The notes under the pieces: generated by a model
The model's database searches: none
Told to the model about the DNA's origin: nothing
What the model saw: only the letters and a program-made list of their open reading frames with translations
Shown: in pieces, positions 13,883-22,447 of the stretch
Position numbering within the stretch: the stretch's first letter is position 1
How the letters are laid out: the number at the start of each line of letters is the position of its first letter
Position numbers and translations under genes: made by a program
Assembly: GCF_001427785.1 (NCBI RefSeq)
Contig: NZ_LMHM01000016.1
Span: forward strand, 158,974 to 194,732
Direction of reading: 5' to 3'
Length of the DNA: 35,759 nt
From: Lysobacter sp. Root690
Lineage (GTDB): Bacteria > Pseudomonadota > Gammaproteobacteria > Xanthomonadales > Xanthomonadaceae

Positions 13883-16099
13883 TCACTTCGCTTCAAACAC
13901 ATACGCGGCGGCTTGAAAATCGCCACGCAAACTCACCGGCACGCCATGCGCCATCCAATACGCGCCGCTGGCTTCAGCTGGTGCTGATTCAGGCCGCTCG
14001 CCGCCGCCCACGCGTGCAATGCGATAGCGCCTGGCCGGATCGAGCCCGCGCAAGCGGATCGCCGGGTCCGGCAGCGCCTTGGTCCCGCTGTGCAAGAACG
14101 CGAACAACACCGCCTGCTTACGATCAGTCGAAACCGACAGCGTGGCCGAACGACGGCCGCCGTCCCACGGCGACAGCAGTCGGTACAGATCGCCCTGCTG
14201 CACGGTGCGGCGGATGCCCTTGTAGGCCTCGACCATGCGCGTGGCCGTGGCGAAATCGGCGTCCTTCCAATGATTGAGGTTGGCGCCGATGCCCAGGCCG
14301 CCCTGCATCGACGACAGGAAGCGATAGTCGAGCGAGGTTTCGCGCTTGTTGACCCAGTTCGGCGAGTCGGTCACCCAGGCCATCATCACCGCCGGCGCAT
14401 AGGCGTGGCTGAAACCGTCCTGCATGCTCAACCGGTCATAGGGATCGGTGTTGTCCGACGGCCACACCTGATCGGTGAAGGCCATGATGCCCATGTCGAC
14501 GCGACCGCCACCGCCGGAACACGATTCGATCTCCAAATGCGGATGCTTGCGGCGCAGCTCGGCCAGAATCCAGTACAAGTTGCGCACGTACTCGACGTAG
14601 AGCTTGGGCTGGTCTTCCGGCGCCAGTTGCGCCCAGCCCGGTTCGGACCAGTTGCGGTTGTAATCCCATTTCAGGAACTGGATGTCATTGCGGGTGACCA
14701 GTTCGTCGAGCACCTTGAACAGGTGATCGCGCACATCGCGTCGGGCGAGATTGAGCACCAGCTGATTGCGCGCCGGCGTCTGCGGGCGGCCGGGAAACTG
14801 GATGGCCCAATCCGGATGCGCGCGGTACAGATCGCTGTCGGGGTTGACCATTTCCGGCTCGACCCACAGCCCGAATTCCATGCCCAGGCCATGGACTTTG
14901 TCGATCAGTGGCTTGAGCCCGTTCGGGAATTTGTTCGGATTGACCGTCCAGTCGCCCAGCCCGGCCTTGTCGCTGTTGCGCGCGCCGAACCAGCCGTCGT
15001 CCATGACGAAACGCTCCACGCCGATGCGCGCGGCTTTCTCGGCCAAAGCCATTTGACCGGCTTCGTCGACCGCGAACTCGGTGGCTTCCCAACTGTTGTA
15101 GAGCACCGGACGCAGCCGCGGCTTGCCGTTGCCGGGCAGGATGCGTTCGCGCTGGAAACGATGCATCAGGCGCGAGGCGCCGCCCATGCCGTGCTCGGAG
15201 TAACCGGCGTAGAACACCGGCGTATCCAGGGTTTCGCCGGGCGCGAGCCGGTAGGCGAAATCGTAAGGGTTGTAGCCGCCGACCACGCGCACCGCGCCGA
15301 GCTGGTCCTTGTCGATGCTGATCCGCCACGATCCCGACCACGCCAGCGCGCCGAACCACACCGGTCCGCTTTCTTCAGTGGACACGCTGTCGCGGCCGAT
15401 CGCGAACCACGGTGTGTTCTGCTGGCCGGTGGAGCCGCGCCGGCTTTCCAGCACGGTCGCGCCCTCGGTGACCGGACGCTGCTGCAAGGTCCATTCGCCG
15501 GCCCAGCGGCCAGTGAGGTGATGCAATCGGTAGTCGCTTTCGGGCGCGAGCGTGTAGGACGCCGACGCGGCCTGATCGATGCGCACCGGCTTGTCGCCCT
15601 GATTCTCGATCGAGGCCGAACGCCCGACCACGCCGGTGTCCGCGTCGATGCTGTAGCGCAGGCTCACCTGCAGCGGCGCGGCGATGTCCTTCATCTTGAC
15701 GACGAGGGTGTCGCCGTCGATGCGATGCGATACATAGCGCAGCACCGTGTCGCGATTGCCGTCGGCATACGCGACCTTGAGCGCGACCTCGCTGTAGATG
15801 CCGCCGCCCTGGGCCGGAAATTCCTGTGGCGTGACCGAGGCGGACAGATCGAAACTGGCGTGGCCGGGCAGCGCTTTGACCGGACCGAGCGGGTCGCCGG
15901 CGGCGAGTCGTCCGCCCCAATGCACGGCCTGCAACTGGCCGGCCTCGTTGATGCCGAAGGCGTAAGTGACCTGGCCGCCGTCCAGACGAAAGACCCGGGT
16001 CTGCGCATCGAAACCCACCGACGCCCTCGCCGGATCGGGAAGCAAGCACAACACGATGAACGCCGCGCCGCCCGCGGCGCGAAGCAGAAACGAACTCAT
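13883..16099 (-). CDS. Exported GH36 alpha-galactosidase
   Basis: This 738-residue enzyme releases alpha-linked galactose from melibiose, raffinose-type sugars or galactomannan. A signal peptide (hydrophobic core, DPARAS) sends it to the periplasm or beyond. An N-terminal beta-supersandwich is followed by a TIM barrel. The nucleophile is Asp479 in KWDYNRN, and the acid/base is Asp549 in SDNTDPYDR. WEATEF, MDDGWFG and ESCSGGGGRVD, all GH36 markers, are present. Length and residue spacing match the 720-740-residue bacterial class. It is transcribed opposite to the main operon, and the shared operator lies about 28-44 bases upstream of its start codon. It complements the beta-galactosidase and may have replaced the deleted GH27-like gene. 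Confidence 0.94.
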   Translation of the reverse strand: MSSFLLRAAGGAAFIVLCLLPDPARASVGFDAQTRVFRLDGGQVTYAFGINEAGQLQAVHWGGRLAAGDPLGPVKALPGHASFDLSASVTPQEFPAQGGGIYSEVALKVAYADGNRDTVLRYVSHRIDGDTLVVKMKDIAAPLQVSLRYSIDADTGVVGRSASIENQGDKPVRIDQAASASYTLAPESDYRLHHLTGRWAGEWTLQQRPVTEGATVLESRRGSTGQQNTPWFAIGRDSVSTEESGPVWFGALAWSGSWRISIDKDQLGAVRVVGGYNPYDFAYRLAPGETLDTPVFYAGYSEHGMGGASRLMHRFQRERILPGNGKPRLRPVLYNSWEATEFAVDEAGQMALAEKAARIGVERFVMDDGWFGARNSDKAGLGDWTVNPNKFPNGLKPLIDKVHGLGMEFGLWVEPEMVNPDSDLYRAHPDWAIQFPGRPQTPARNQLVLNLARRDVRDHLFKVLDELVTRNDIQFLKWDYNRNWSEPGWAQLAPEDQPKLYVEYVRNLYWILAELRRKHPHLEIESCSGGGGRVDMGIMAFTDQVWPSDNTDPYDRLSMQDGFSHAYAPAVMMAWVTDSPNWVNKRETSLDYRFLSSMQGGLGIGANLNHWKDADFATATRMVEAYKGIRRTVQQGDLYRLLSPWDGGRRSATLSVSTDRKQAVLFAFLHSGTKALPDPAIRLRGLDPARRYRIARVGGGERPESAPAEASGAYWMAHGVPVSLRGDFQAAAYVFEAK

Positions 16100-16126
16100 G
16101 CAGACCCCTCCGTCTGATCATTATCG

Positions 16127-16143
16127 TATTTATCATACAAATA
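16127..16143. promoter_or_regulatory. Operator upstream of the GH36 gene, matching the receptor operator
   Basis: The sequence TATTTATCATACAAATA has inverted 5-bp arms TATTT and AAATA. It differs from the site at 328-344 only at the central base. It lies 28 bases upstream of the GH36 start codon, in an AT-rich island within GC-rich DNA. On the minus strand a TATGAT hexamer (16132-16137) inside the palindrome could be the -10 box, so binding would block transcription. The proposed ligand is the adjacent GntR/FadR-type regulator. Confidence 0.72.
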
Positions 16144-16381
16144 TAGCGATGTCGACCGAACGCTACGATCGCGCTCATGCCGAGCGTGCACCGTGGATCG
16201 CGTGAGCGTCGGCGTCGAAACACGGCGAGACGAGTCGGCGAGATGAACCAAAACCTCTGCGCCAGCGCATCTGCCGATGTCGGGCCGCGTGCTATCGTGT
16301 CGGCGAACAAGGCCTGGGTGCTTGCCGGAACGGTTCGGCGTCGCGAAGATCGTACCCACCCCCCATCGAGCATTTCGGAAG

Positions 16382-17167
16382 ATGCCTCCTATCGAGTCCG
16401 CCGGACGATCGCAGTTGAGCGGCCGCATGACGCTGACGGAACAGCTGCTCGATGCATTGGGCAGGGAAATCGTGCTGGGCCGTTTCGCCGAAAGCGGGTT
16501 TCCCACCGAGGCGGAAATTTCCGAGGCCTACTCGACCAGCCGCGGCGTCACCCGCGAAGCGATCAAGATGCTCACCTCCAAGGGCATGCTGTCGGCGCGC
16601 CCGCGCAGCGGCATCGTGGTCCAGCCCGAGCGCAGCTGGAGCCTGCTGGATGCCGACGTGCTGCGCTGGATGCTCGAGCGCAAATTCTCGTACAAGTTGC
16701 TGCAGTCGTTCACCGAGATGCGGCTGGGCATCGAGCCCACCGCCGCGGCCCTGGCCGCGCGTCGCGCCGACACCAAGGCCATCGAGGGCATCGAGCGCGG
16801 CCTGCAGCGGATGATCGCCGCCGAGCGCGGCGAGGATGACCACCTGACCTCCGATGTCGCCTTCCATGTCGCCATCCTCGATGCCACCGGCAACCCGTTC
16901 TACGTGCAACTGCACGAACTGGTGAACACCGCGCTGCGCATCTCGATCCAGCTGACCAATCGCATCAAGGGCCACACCGCGAGCATTCCCGCGCACCGGC
17001 GCGTGCTCGATGCGATCAAGGCCGGCGATGCGGTGGCCGCGCACGCGACGATGTCGAGCATCATCAACGACGTGCTGGTGCTGATCGCCGATGCACAAGC
17101 GCGCGAAGCCGACCAGGGCAAGCCGCGCAAGCGGGTCGCCAAAGCGCCGGTCCGATCCGGCAAGTGA
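16382..17167 (+). CDS. dgoR: FadR-subfamily GntR regulator, DgoR-like
   Basis: A 261-residue repressor candidate. The winged helix is at about residues 15-85, with FPTEAEISEAYSTSRGVTREA as recognition region and MLSARPRSGIVV as wing. A linker with LLDADVLRWMLE follows; the same LD-DVL-W-LE pattern is found in E. coli DgoR. The C-terminal FCD effector domain has the metal-binding pattern around SDVAFHVAILDATGN and PAHRRVLDAI. E. coli DgoR represses dgo genes and is relieved by galactonate; a similar role is inferred here. I chose the ATG at 16382; ATG at 16427 is possible, as the ribosome site is weak. It is divergent from GH36, with the operator 240 bp upstream. Confidence 0.85.
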   Translation: MPPIESAGRSQLSGRMTLTEQLLDALGREIVLGRFAESGFPTEAEISEAYSTSRGVTREAIKMLTSKGMLSARPRSGIVVQPERSWSLLDADVLRWMLERKFSYKLLQSFTEMRLGIEPTAAALAARRADTKAIEGIERGLQRMIAAERGEDDHLTSDVAFHVAILDATGNPFYVQLHELVNTALRISIQLTNRIKGHTASIPAHRRVLDAIKAGDAVAAHATMSSIINDVLVLIADAQAREADQGKPRKRVAKAPVRSGK

Positions 17168-17502
17168 GCTCGCCGCGATGCGCGGCGCGGCGGTAAAGCG
17201 CGGGGCCTCATCTGGGTTCGACCGTGCCGTTATCGCGACGAATTCCGGCGAGGCCGGTCGATAGCGGTGACGCGCCGTCAGCCTGGACCCAATCGGCAAC
17301 AAACCCGCGCTATCGATCGTCCGGCATCAGCCATGTTCCGAGCCTTTTCAAGGCTGGTGGGCAGCGCCGTGCGCAGGTGACAGCGATCACGGTAATCGGC
17401 ATAGTGACCGCGTGAGCTGGGAGCGCTCGCACGGTAAGCCGGCCGCGTCATGGGCCGGCGCAGACATGGCGTCAGCCGATTACTTTCGACAAGGAAAGCA
17501 AA
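17168..17502. other. Intergenic spacer with two hairpins
   Basis: This 335-base spacer contains no convincing gene. Just after the regulator stop, GCCGCG (17172-17177) pairs perfectly with CGCGGC (17181-17186) over a 3-base loop, a candidate weak terminator without T-run. Ahead of the next gene, GCCGGCC (17438-17444) pairs with GGCCGGC (17453-17459). A good ribosome site (AAGGAAAG) sits at about 17489-17496. I see no clear promoter. Confidence 0.4.
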
Positions 17503-17913
17503 ATGAACCGTGCCATCTCCCATAAGCCCACCGCGGCTTTTGTCGGCGCTTCGTGGACCGCGCTCATGCTGGGCGCACTGGCCTATCTGGTCGGCCTGTG
17601 GAACACGCAGATGCTGCTCAACGAGAAGGGGTATTACCTGACCTTGCTGCTGTACGGCCTGTTCGCGGCCGTGTCGGTGCAGAAGGCGGTGCGCGACCGG
17701 ATGGAAGGCATCCCGGTCACCAATATCTACTACGGTCTGGCCTGGACCTCGGTGATGAGCGCACTGGTGCTGCTGTGCATCGGTCTGTGGAACGCCGGCA
17801 TCAGCCTGAGCGAGAAAGGTTTTTACGGCATGGCCTATGCGTTGAGCCTGTTCGCGGCGATCGCGGTGCAGAAGAACACCCGCGACAGCGGCACGGCCGA
17901 CGAGTACGAGTAA
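17503..17913 (+). CDS. YiaA/YiaB-family inner-membrane protein
   Basis: This 136-residue protein has four predicted membrane helices arranged as two copies of a two-helix unit. Each unit contains a conserved pattern: LVGLWNTQMLLNEKGYY then FAAVSVQKAVRD, and later CIGLWNAGISLSEKGFY then FAAIAVQKNTRD. That internal duplication is the hallmark of the YiaA/YiaB (yiaAB) domain family, and the length is like E. coli YiaA. Function is unknown in the family. The start follows an AAGGAAAG ribosome site. It stands alone, convergent with the gene at 18001-18909. Confidence 0.88.
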   Translation: MNRAISHKPTAAFVGASWTALMLGALAYLVGLWNTQMLLNEKGYYLTLLLYGLFAAVSVQKAVRDRMEGIPVTNIYYGLAWTSVMSALVLLCIGLWNAGISLSEKGFYGMAYALSLFAAIAVQKNTRDSGTADEYE

Positions 17914-17933
17914 GTCTCTGCGGCCGGCCTGCG

Positions 17934-17956
17934 CCGCGATCCGCAGCGGATCGCGG
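17934..17956. terminator. Bidirectional terminator-like hairpin
   Basis: A perfect 10-bp stem, CCGCGATCCG with CGGATCGCGG, over a 3-base CAG loop. It lies between two convergent genes. No T-run follows on either strand, so termination may be weak or Rho-assisted. Confidence 0.55.
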
Positions 17957-18000
17957 TGTCGCCGCGGCCGGCGCCTGTCAGGCGCGTGCTTGGCAAACCG

Positions 18001-18909
18001 TCACGCGGCCGCCGCCGGCGCGCCGCGCGATTGCGCGTCCAGTTCCGCCGGCCATTGCGGCCTGGGCGCCAGGCGCAGGGCGAGGTAGCGCATCAGGCCA
18101 AGCGGCAGCAACAGCCAGAACATCGGCAGCATCAACGCAAGGCTGGCGATCCATTCGAGCACATGCATCTGTTGGCGATAAGCGGTGCCTTCCGCGCTCG
18201 GATCGAGGAAAGGCATGAAGAAGAACAGGCTGCGACGGAAATTCACATCGTCCAGCCGCGGGGCCTGCGGCGGCAGGTTGTCTGGGCCGTGCTCCATGTA
18301 GGCGCGGCAGTAATCCCACATGCGCTGCATATCGACTTCGTCGATGCTCTGACCGCCGATTTGGATGCGGTCGACAACGTCCAGCGTGCCCGGCTTGCAG
18401 TGGCTCAGAAACAGCGCGTAACGCACGCTGTTTCCGGCCTGACGGGTGATTTCGGCGTGGGTGTCGGCCCAGTCGAAAACCTTGATGCTTCGCGGCCAGC
18501 GCGCGAAGGGATTGGCCTTCCAGGCGAATTCGTAAATGTAGATCTTGCCGCGGGCGCGATTGAAGCGCACCGGCGTGTCGGAAGGCACCGTGGTGTCCAG
18601 GCGAACGCAAAACACCGCGAGCGCGACCACGCCGAGGGAGGCGATCGACAGCGCGACGTCCCACACGGTCCAGTCGCTCCACGAACCCGGAAACAGGCCG
18701 TAGGCAAAAATACACAGCGCGAAGCAGCCGCCGAAAATCCCCAGGCCCCTGATCAGGACCTCGGTGCGCGACAGCTCCAGATAGTTCGCGTCGATATGCC
18801 GGAGATTGCCGTTGGCCGAAAGCCCGTTGCGCGGCGGTGCGTCGCCGCGCGGCTGATCTTCGTACCAATATTCCACCGGCGGCAACAGCCGTCCCTGCGT
18901 TCGCCCCAT
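18001..18909 (-). CDS. Membrane protein of unknown function, DUF6708-like
   Basis: This protein has 302 residues from the ATG at 18909, which has AAGGA about 10 bases upstream; an in-frame GTG at 18930 is an alternative. Two helices lie near residues 52-100 (GLGIFGGCFALCIFAYGLF, then ALSIASLGVVALAVF). A soluble middle domain follows, with VRFNRARGKIYIYEF and PFARWPRSIKVFDW. A C-terminal hydrophobic region (WIASLALMLPMFWLLLPLG) ends the membrane part. The pattern of N-terminal helices, an RNRxxxKIY-like strand and a C-terminal helix near a WPxELD motif resembles DUF6708 proteins, some of which accompany type VI effectors. No VgrG, PAAR or effector is visible here. The family call is tentative. 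Confidence 0.55.
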   Translation of the reverse strand: MGRTQGRLLPPVEYWYEDQPRGDAPPRNGLSANGNLRHIDANYLELSRTEVLIRGLGIFGGCFALCIFAYGLFPGSWSDWTVWDVALSIASLGVVALAVFCVRLDTTVPSDTPVRFNRARGKIYIYEFAWKANPFARWPRSIKVFDWADTHAEITRQAGNSVRYALFLSHCKPGTLDVVDRIQIGGQSIDEVDMQRMWDYCRAYMEHGPDNLPPQAPRLDDVNFRRSLFFFMPFLDPSAEGTAYRQQMHVLEWIASLALMLPMFWLLLPLGLMRYLALRLAPRPQWPAELDAQSRGAPAAAA

Positions 18910-18996
18910 GGTCGATCGATCCTTGTCCACACCGCAATGGCGTGCAGTATTCGGCTCGGTCGCGATCGCCGCAAGGCGAATGGAGCGGGGCGGTTA

Positions 18997-19560
18997 CTAC
19001 TTCTGACAATCCAGCGAGGTGGTCGCGTCCAGACGCGCGAACGGCTGGAACGCGGGCAGGCTGGCGGCGAGGGCCTGTTGCGTGGTGTGCAACTCGGCGA
19101 CGTGCATGCACATGGCCTGGGCCTTCTTCTCCAACTCCGCGGTTTGCGCGTCGACGTCCTTGCCGACCTGATCGGGATCGCCGCCCTTGAACGCGGCCTC
19201 GATCGCGCCGCTGACGGCCTTGCCGGCCAGTTGCGCGCCGGCCTTGCCCATCGCCGCACCTTCCAGGCCGATCGCCGTGGCGTGGGTGTAGTAACTCTTG
19301 CTCAGCGCCTGCTGCGGCGCGGTCAGGGCGATCGCGCGACCGTCGATGCTGAGCGCGCCGTCGGCGGCGATCCGCGCCACCGCGTTGCCGTTGCGCAGTT
19401 GCACGTGCTGGTCGTCGATCTTGAGAAAGCCCAGCGGCGAGCCTTGCACGTCGGCCGGCGCGGTCGGCGCCGGCGAACAACCGGCGGCGGACGCCACCGC
19501 GAGCGCAACGGCGAGCAGGCCCGGCAACAGCGGCGACATCGAAGCGTTCATGGCCTTCAT
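18997..19560 (-). CDS. Predicted lipoprotein, unknown function
   Basis: A 187-residue protein with a lipoprotein signal: a hydrophobic stretch from about residue 11 and the lipobox ASAAGC with Cys28. The mature part starts with a Pro/Ala-rich linker. It then has a beta-rich segment (LKIDDQHVQLRNGNAVARIAADGALSIDG), a helical region rich in Ala/Gly, and a short stretch with two cysteines near the C-terminus. The DGALSIDG part is reminiscent of DUF2884/YggN-like periplasmic proteins, but I do not assign it. The ATG at 19560 was chosen because it gives a normal lipoprotein signal; a longer frame begins at 19605. It follows the GIN-domain gene in the same direction. Confidence 0.65.
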   Translation of the reverse strand: MKAMNASMSPLLPGLLAVALAVASAAGCSPAPTAPADVQGSPLGFLKIDDQHVQLRNGNAVARIAADGALSIDGRAIALTAPQQALSKSYYTHATAIGLEGAAMGKAGAQLAGKAVSGAIEAAFKGGDPDQVGKDVDAQTAELEKKAQAMCMHVAELHTTQQALAASLPAFQPFARLDATTSLDCQK

Positions 19561-19636
19561 GGCGGAATTCCGAGAGGTGGTGCGGAGGAAGAAAGCGCGC
19601 GACACGACACCGCGCGCAAAGTCGATGCTTACGTCT

Positions 19637-20413
19637 TCACTTGTCCACGTCGACGCGACCGCTCACGCCGTGGTGATCGACCGAGCCGCTGCCGACCTTA
19701 CGCACGGTCAGATCGCCGCGCACGTCGTCGACGACCAGATCGCCCGAGCCCAGGCGGTCGAGTTCGACCGAGCCGCCGACCTGGCTCAGTTCGACGTCGC
19801 CCGAACCGATCGAACCGAGCTTGGCGCCGCCGCCGATGTGCTTGGCCTTGAGATCGCCCGAACCGACCGAGATCACCTGCAGCGAGCCGATGCGTTCGAG
19901 ATCGACATCGCCCGAACCGATGTCGGCGGTGGTCACGCCGCGCACGTTGCGCGCTTCGACATCGCCCGAACCCAGGTCGATGCTGAGCCCGGCCAAGTTG
20001 TCGATCCGGGCGTCGCCGGAACCGAGCTTGAGCTGGACCATCACGTTGTCGGGCAGGCTCGCCTGCAGCTTCATGTAGCGGTAACCGTTGAAGCCGAAGT
20101 TGATGCCGTAGCGATGTTCGGCGCGAACCACCAGCTTGTCGCCGACACGCTGCTGGACCAAGGTCATGCCGGCCAGATCGGCGGCGTCCGAGGCGCAGGC
20201 GCGGCCAGTGACCGCGGCGCCGGCGCCGGGCGCGCCGGTGACGACCAGATCGTCGGAGCCGATCTCGAACACCACCGCTTTGACCCCGGCCAGATCCACT
20301 TGCAGATTGCGCGGCTGCGAATGTTCGCAACGTTCGCCGGCCTGGGCGGCGAGCGGCAGTACCGCCGCCGCGGCGAGCAGCAGGGTGGCCGGCAGAAGAA
20401 TGGCGTGTCGCAT
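19637..20413 (-). CDS. Exported GIN-domain (DUF2807-type) protein with GSGD repeats
   Basis: This 258-residue protein has a signal peptide (hydrophobic core, PLAAQA-G), so it is periplasmic or surface exposed. From about residue 130 the sequence has seven repeats of roughly 18-20 residues, each opening with GSGD or GSGS (GSGDARIDNL, GSGDVEARNV, GSGDVDLERI and so on). This is the beta-solenoid pattern of the putative autotransporter adhesin head GIN domain. Proteins of this type often sit beside envelope-stress or transport genes; the biochemical role is unknown. Start is ATG at 20413. It follows the ABC permease on the same strand, 106 bp away with a hairpin between, so co-transcription is possible but partial. 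Confidence 0.82.
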   Translation of the reverse strand: MRHAILLPATLLLAAAAVLPLAAQAGERCEHSQPRNLQVDLAGVKAVVFEIGSDDLVVTGAPGAGAAVTGRACASDAADLAGMTLVQQRVGDKLVVRAEHRYGINFGFNGYRYMKLQASLPDNVMVQLKLGSGDARIDNLAGLSIDLGSGDVEARNVRGVTTADIGSGDVDLERIGSLQVISVGSGDLKAKHIGGGAKLGSIGSGDVELSQVGGSVELDRLGSGDLVVDDVRGDLTVRKVGSGSVDHHGVSGRVDVDK

Positions 20414-20476
20414 CGTGTGCTCCGAATGAAAGGGTCGAGGTCTTGATGCGCGCGAAGCGGCGATGGTTGCAATCCG

Positions 20477-20508
20477 CCGCCCGCCGCTCATGCGAGAGCG
20501 ACGGGCGG
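20477..20508 (-). terminator. Hairpin after the ABC permease gene
   Basis: Arms CCGCCCGCCGCTC (20477-20489) and GAGCGACGGGCGG (20496-20508) pair at 12 of 13 positions over a 6-base loop. It starts 11 bases after the permease stop. There is no T-run. It could reduce transcription into the GIN gene. Confidence 0.5.
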
Positions 20509-20519
20509 GAGACGCTCGA

Positions 20520-21566
20520 TCAGCCTTCGTCGCGCCAGCGGCGCAGGCGGATCGCGCCGTAGACCATCGCCGCGCCGATCGCCGCGCCGACCCACAGGTC
20601 GATGGTGGTCAGGGCGTGCAGGTTGGTGGTGAAGTCGATCGATGACTGGGTCAGTGCCTGCGGACCGTCGACAGCGGCGCGCTGGGCGTCGTTGGCGATC
20701 TGCGGACTCAGCATCCAGCTGCCGGGAACCACGCTCAACAAGCCGCGGTAACCGATGATGTAGGCCAGACGCAGCGCCGGGAATCCGGTGTCGGGGGTGA
20801 CGATCGCCAGGAACACGTTGACCAGGCCGATGAACACGCAGGCCAGCAGCGGAATCACCACCGCCCAGATGAACGGCACGCTGCGAGCCCAGGCCGAGCA
20901 CAGCATCAGCCAGCCGACGGTCGGCAGCGCCCACAGTGCGTACACCGGCAGCGACAGCAGTACCTGTGCGACCACCCGCAAAGGATGCGCCTGCACGAAG
21001 ATCGCCGAGGCGCCGTCGACACCGTTCGCAACCGCGGTCAACCAGGCCAGGACCCACAACACCAGCCCGACCAGCAGACCGATCGCCGCGGCCAGCGCCG
21101 GCGCCAGCACGAGTGCCCATAACAGCTTGGATAGCACCGCTTGGGTGTCGGAGATCGGCAGCGATTTCCAGAACAGGATGCTGCGATCCTTGCGTTCGTC
21201 GTAGATCGAGCCCAGGGCATAGAAGAACACCACGAACACGAACACCATGAACACCATGGCCAGGCCGCCGCTGAGGGCGAGATCGCCGATCTGGCCGGCC
21301 GATTCGGCCTTGCTGGAGAAGTCCACATTGACGCCGTGCGCTTCGCCCTTGCCGAGGTAGTAGTGGAACGCCGCGGACAGGCCGATCGCGGTGATGAGCG
21401 CCAGCACGATCGCGATCGCGCCGGCAATCAGCGGGCCCCATACGAAGCCGCCGCGATGCTCCCAGTATTCGCGCCTGAGCAACATCTTGAAGGTCTGCAG
21501 CGGCGTGATCGTGGTCATCGGACGCGCGGCGGGAGGGGCCTGGAGGTCGTCGTGGGTGGCATTCAT
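20520..21566 (-). CDS. ABC transporter permease (ABC-2 type)
   Basis: This 348-residue membrane subunit has six or more hydrophobic segments: FVWGPLIAGAIAIVLALITAIG near the N-terminus, VFMVFVFVVFFYALGSIYDERKDRSILFWKSLP in the middle, and several more to the C-terminus. The YDERKDRSILFWKSLPISD segment, with charged residues after a helix, is typical of ABC-2/YtrC-like permeases. It pairs with the ATPase encoded immediately upstream; its ATG overlaps the ATPase stop (ATGA). The substrate is unknown. YtrABCDEF-type systems respond to envelope-active compounds in other bacteria; extension to this system is inference. Confidence 0.88.
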   Translation of the reverse strand: MNATHDDLQAPPAARPMTTITPLQTFKMLLRREYWEHRGGFVWGPLIAGAIAIVLALITAIGLSAAFHYYLGKGEAHGVNVDFSSKAESAGQIGDLALSGGLAMVFMVFVFVVFFYALGSIYDERKDRSILFWKSLPISDTQAVLSKLLWALVLAPALAAAIGLLVGLVLWVLAWLTAVANGVDGASAIFVQAHPLRVVAQVLLSLPVYALWALPTVGWLMLCSAWARSVPFIWAVVIPLLACVFIGLVNVFLAIVTPDTGFPALRLAYIIGYRGLLSVVPGSWMLSPQIANDAQRAAVDGPQALTQSSIDFTTNLHALTTIDLWVGAAIGAAMVYGAIRLRRWRDEG

Positions 21567-22447
21567 GCGTAGGTCCCCTTCATGGTGGCGACGAACAGGT
21601 CGGCCAGGCCCGGCGTGCGGGTTTCGCCCAGTCCGTTGAGCTGCGCGGCCGGCACGCCGTCGAACAGCATCACGGTCTTGCCGAAGGGCAGGGCGCGTTC
21701 GTCGAGTGGGCCGAGGATCTTGGCGTGGTCGGCCTTGTCGCGGTCGACCAGCACTTCGACGAAGCGGTCGCTGAGCTGTTCCATCGGGCAGTCGAGCACG
21801 ATCTTGCCGTCGCGGATGAACATCACGTCGGTGAGGATGTGTTCGATCTCCTCGACCTGGTGGGTGGTGATGATGATGGTCTTGTTCTCGTCGAAGTAGT
21901 CTTCCAGCAGGCGCTGGTAGAACTGCTTGCGGTACAGGATGTCGAGGCCGAGGGTCGGTTCGTCGAGCACCAGCAGGCGCGCGTCGATCGCCATCACCAG
22001 CGCCAGGTGCAGTTGCACGATCATGCCCTTGGACATTTCGCGAACCCGCAGGTCCGGCTTGAGCTGGGTGCCGTGCAGGAAGCGCTCGCACTTGGCGCGG
22101 TCGAAGCGCGGATGCACGCCGGCGACGAAGTCGATCGCCTCGCGCACCCGCAGCCAGCGCGGCAGTACCGCGACGTCGGCGATGAAGCACACATCGCGCA
22201 TCAGTTCGTCGCGCTGGGTGCGCGGGTCGCGGCCGAGCACCGACAGTTCGCCGTCGAACGCGATCAGTCCCAGCACCGCCTTGAGCGCGGTGGTCTTGCC
22301 GGCGCCGTTGGGGCCGATCAGACCGACGATGCGGCCGGCCGGGATGTCGAAGGTGGTGCCGTCGAGCGCGAGCTTGTTGCGATAGACCTTGCGCAGGCCG
22401 CGCGCGGTGATGATGTGGCCCGGATCGATGTGGATGGCATTGGTCAT
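21563..22447 (-). CDS. ABC transporter ATP-binding protein
   Basis: A 294-residue ATPase. Walker A is GPNGAGKTT near residue 47, the Walker B is LLVLDEPTLGLD, and the switch His is in IITTHQVEEIEH. The signature motif is degenerate (MSKGMIVQLHLALVMA in place of LSGGQ), as in other YtrB-type ATPases. A C-terminal extension of about 80 residues follows the ATPase core. The ATG at 22447 overlaps the GntR stop (ATGA), and the gene overlaps the permease start, making a coupled trio. Confidence 0.93.
   Translation of the reverse strand: MTNAIHIDPGHIITARGLRKVYRNKLALDGTTFDIPAGRIVGLIGPNGAGKTTALKAVLGLIAFDGELSVLGRDPRTQRDELMRDVCFIADVAVLPRWLRVREAIDFVAGVHPRFDRAKCERFLHGTQLKPDLRVREMSKGMIVQLHLALVMAIDARLLVLDEPTLGLDILYRKQFYQRLLEDYFDENKTIIITTHQVEEIEHILTDVMFIRDGKIVLDCPMEQLSDRFVEVLVDRDKADHAKILGPLDERALPFGKTVMLFDGVPAAQLNGLGETRTPGLADLFVATMKGTYA

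Noticed and set aside
14090-16117. 675-residue plus-strand open frame opposite the GH36 gene
   Set aside because: Shadow of GH36; the minus strand has the catalytic motifs and signal peptide.
17956-19851. 631-residue plus-strand open frame across three minus-strand genes
   Set aside because: It crosses gene boundaries and contains no domain; the minus-strand genes have signal peptides, a lipobox and membrane segments.
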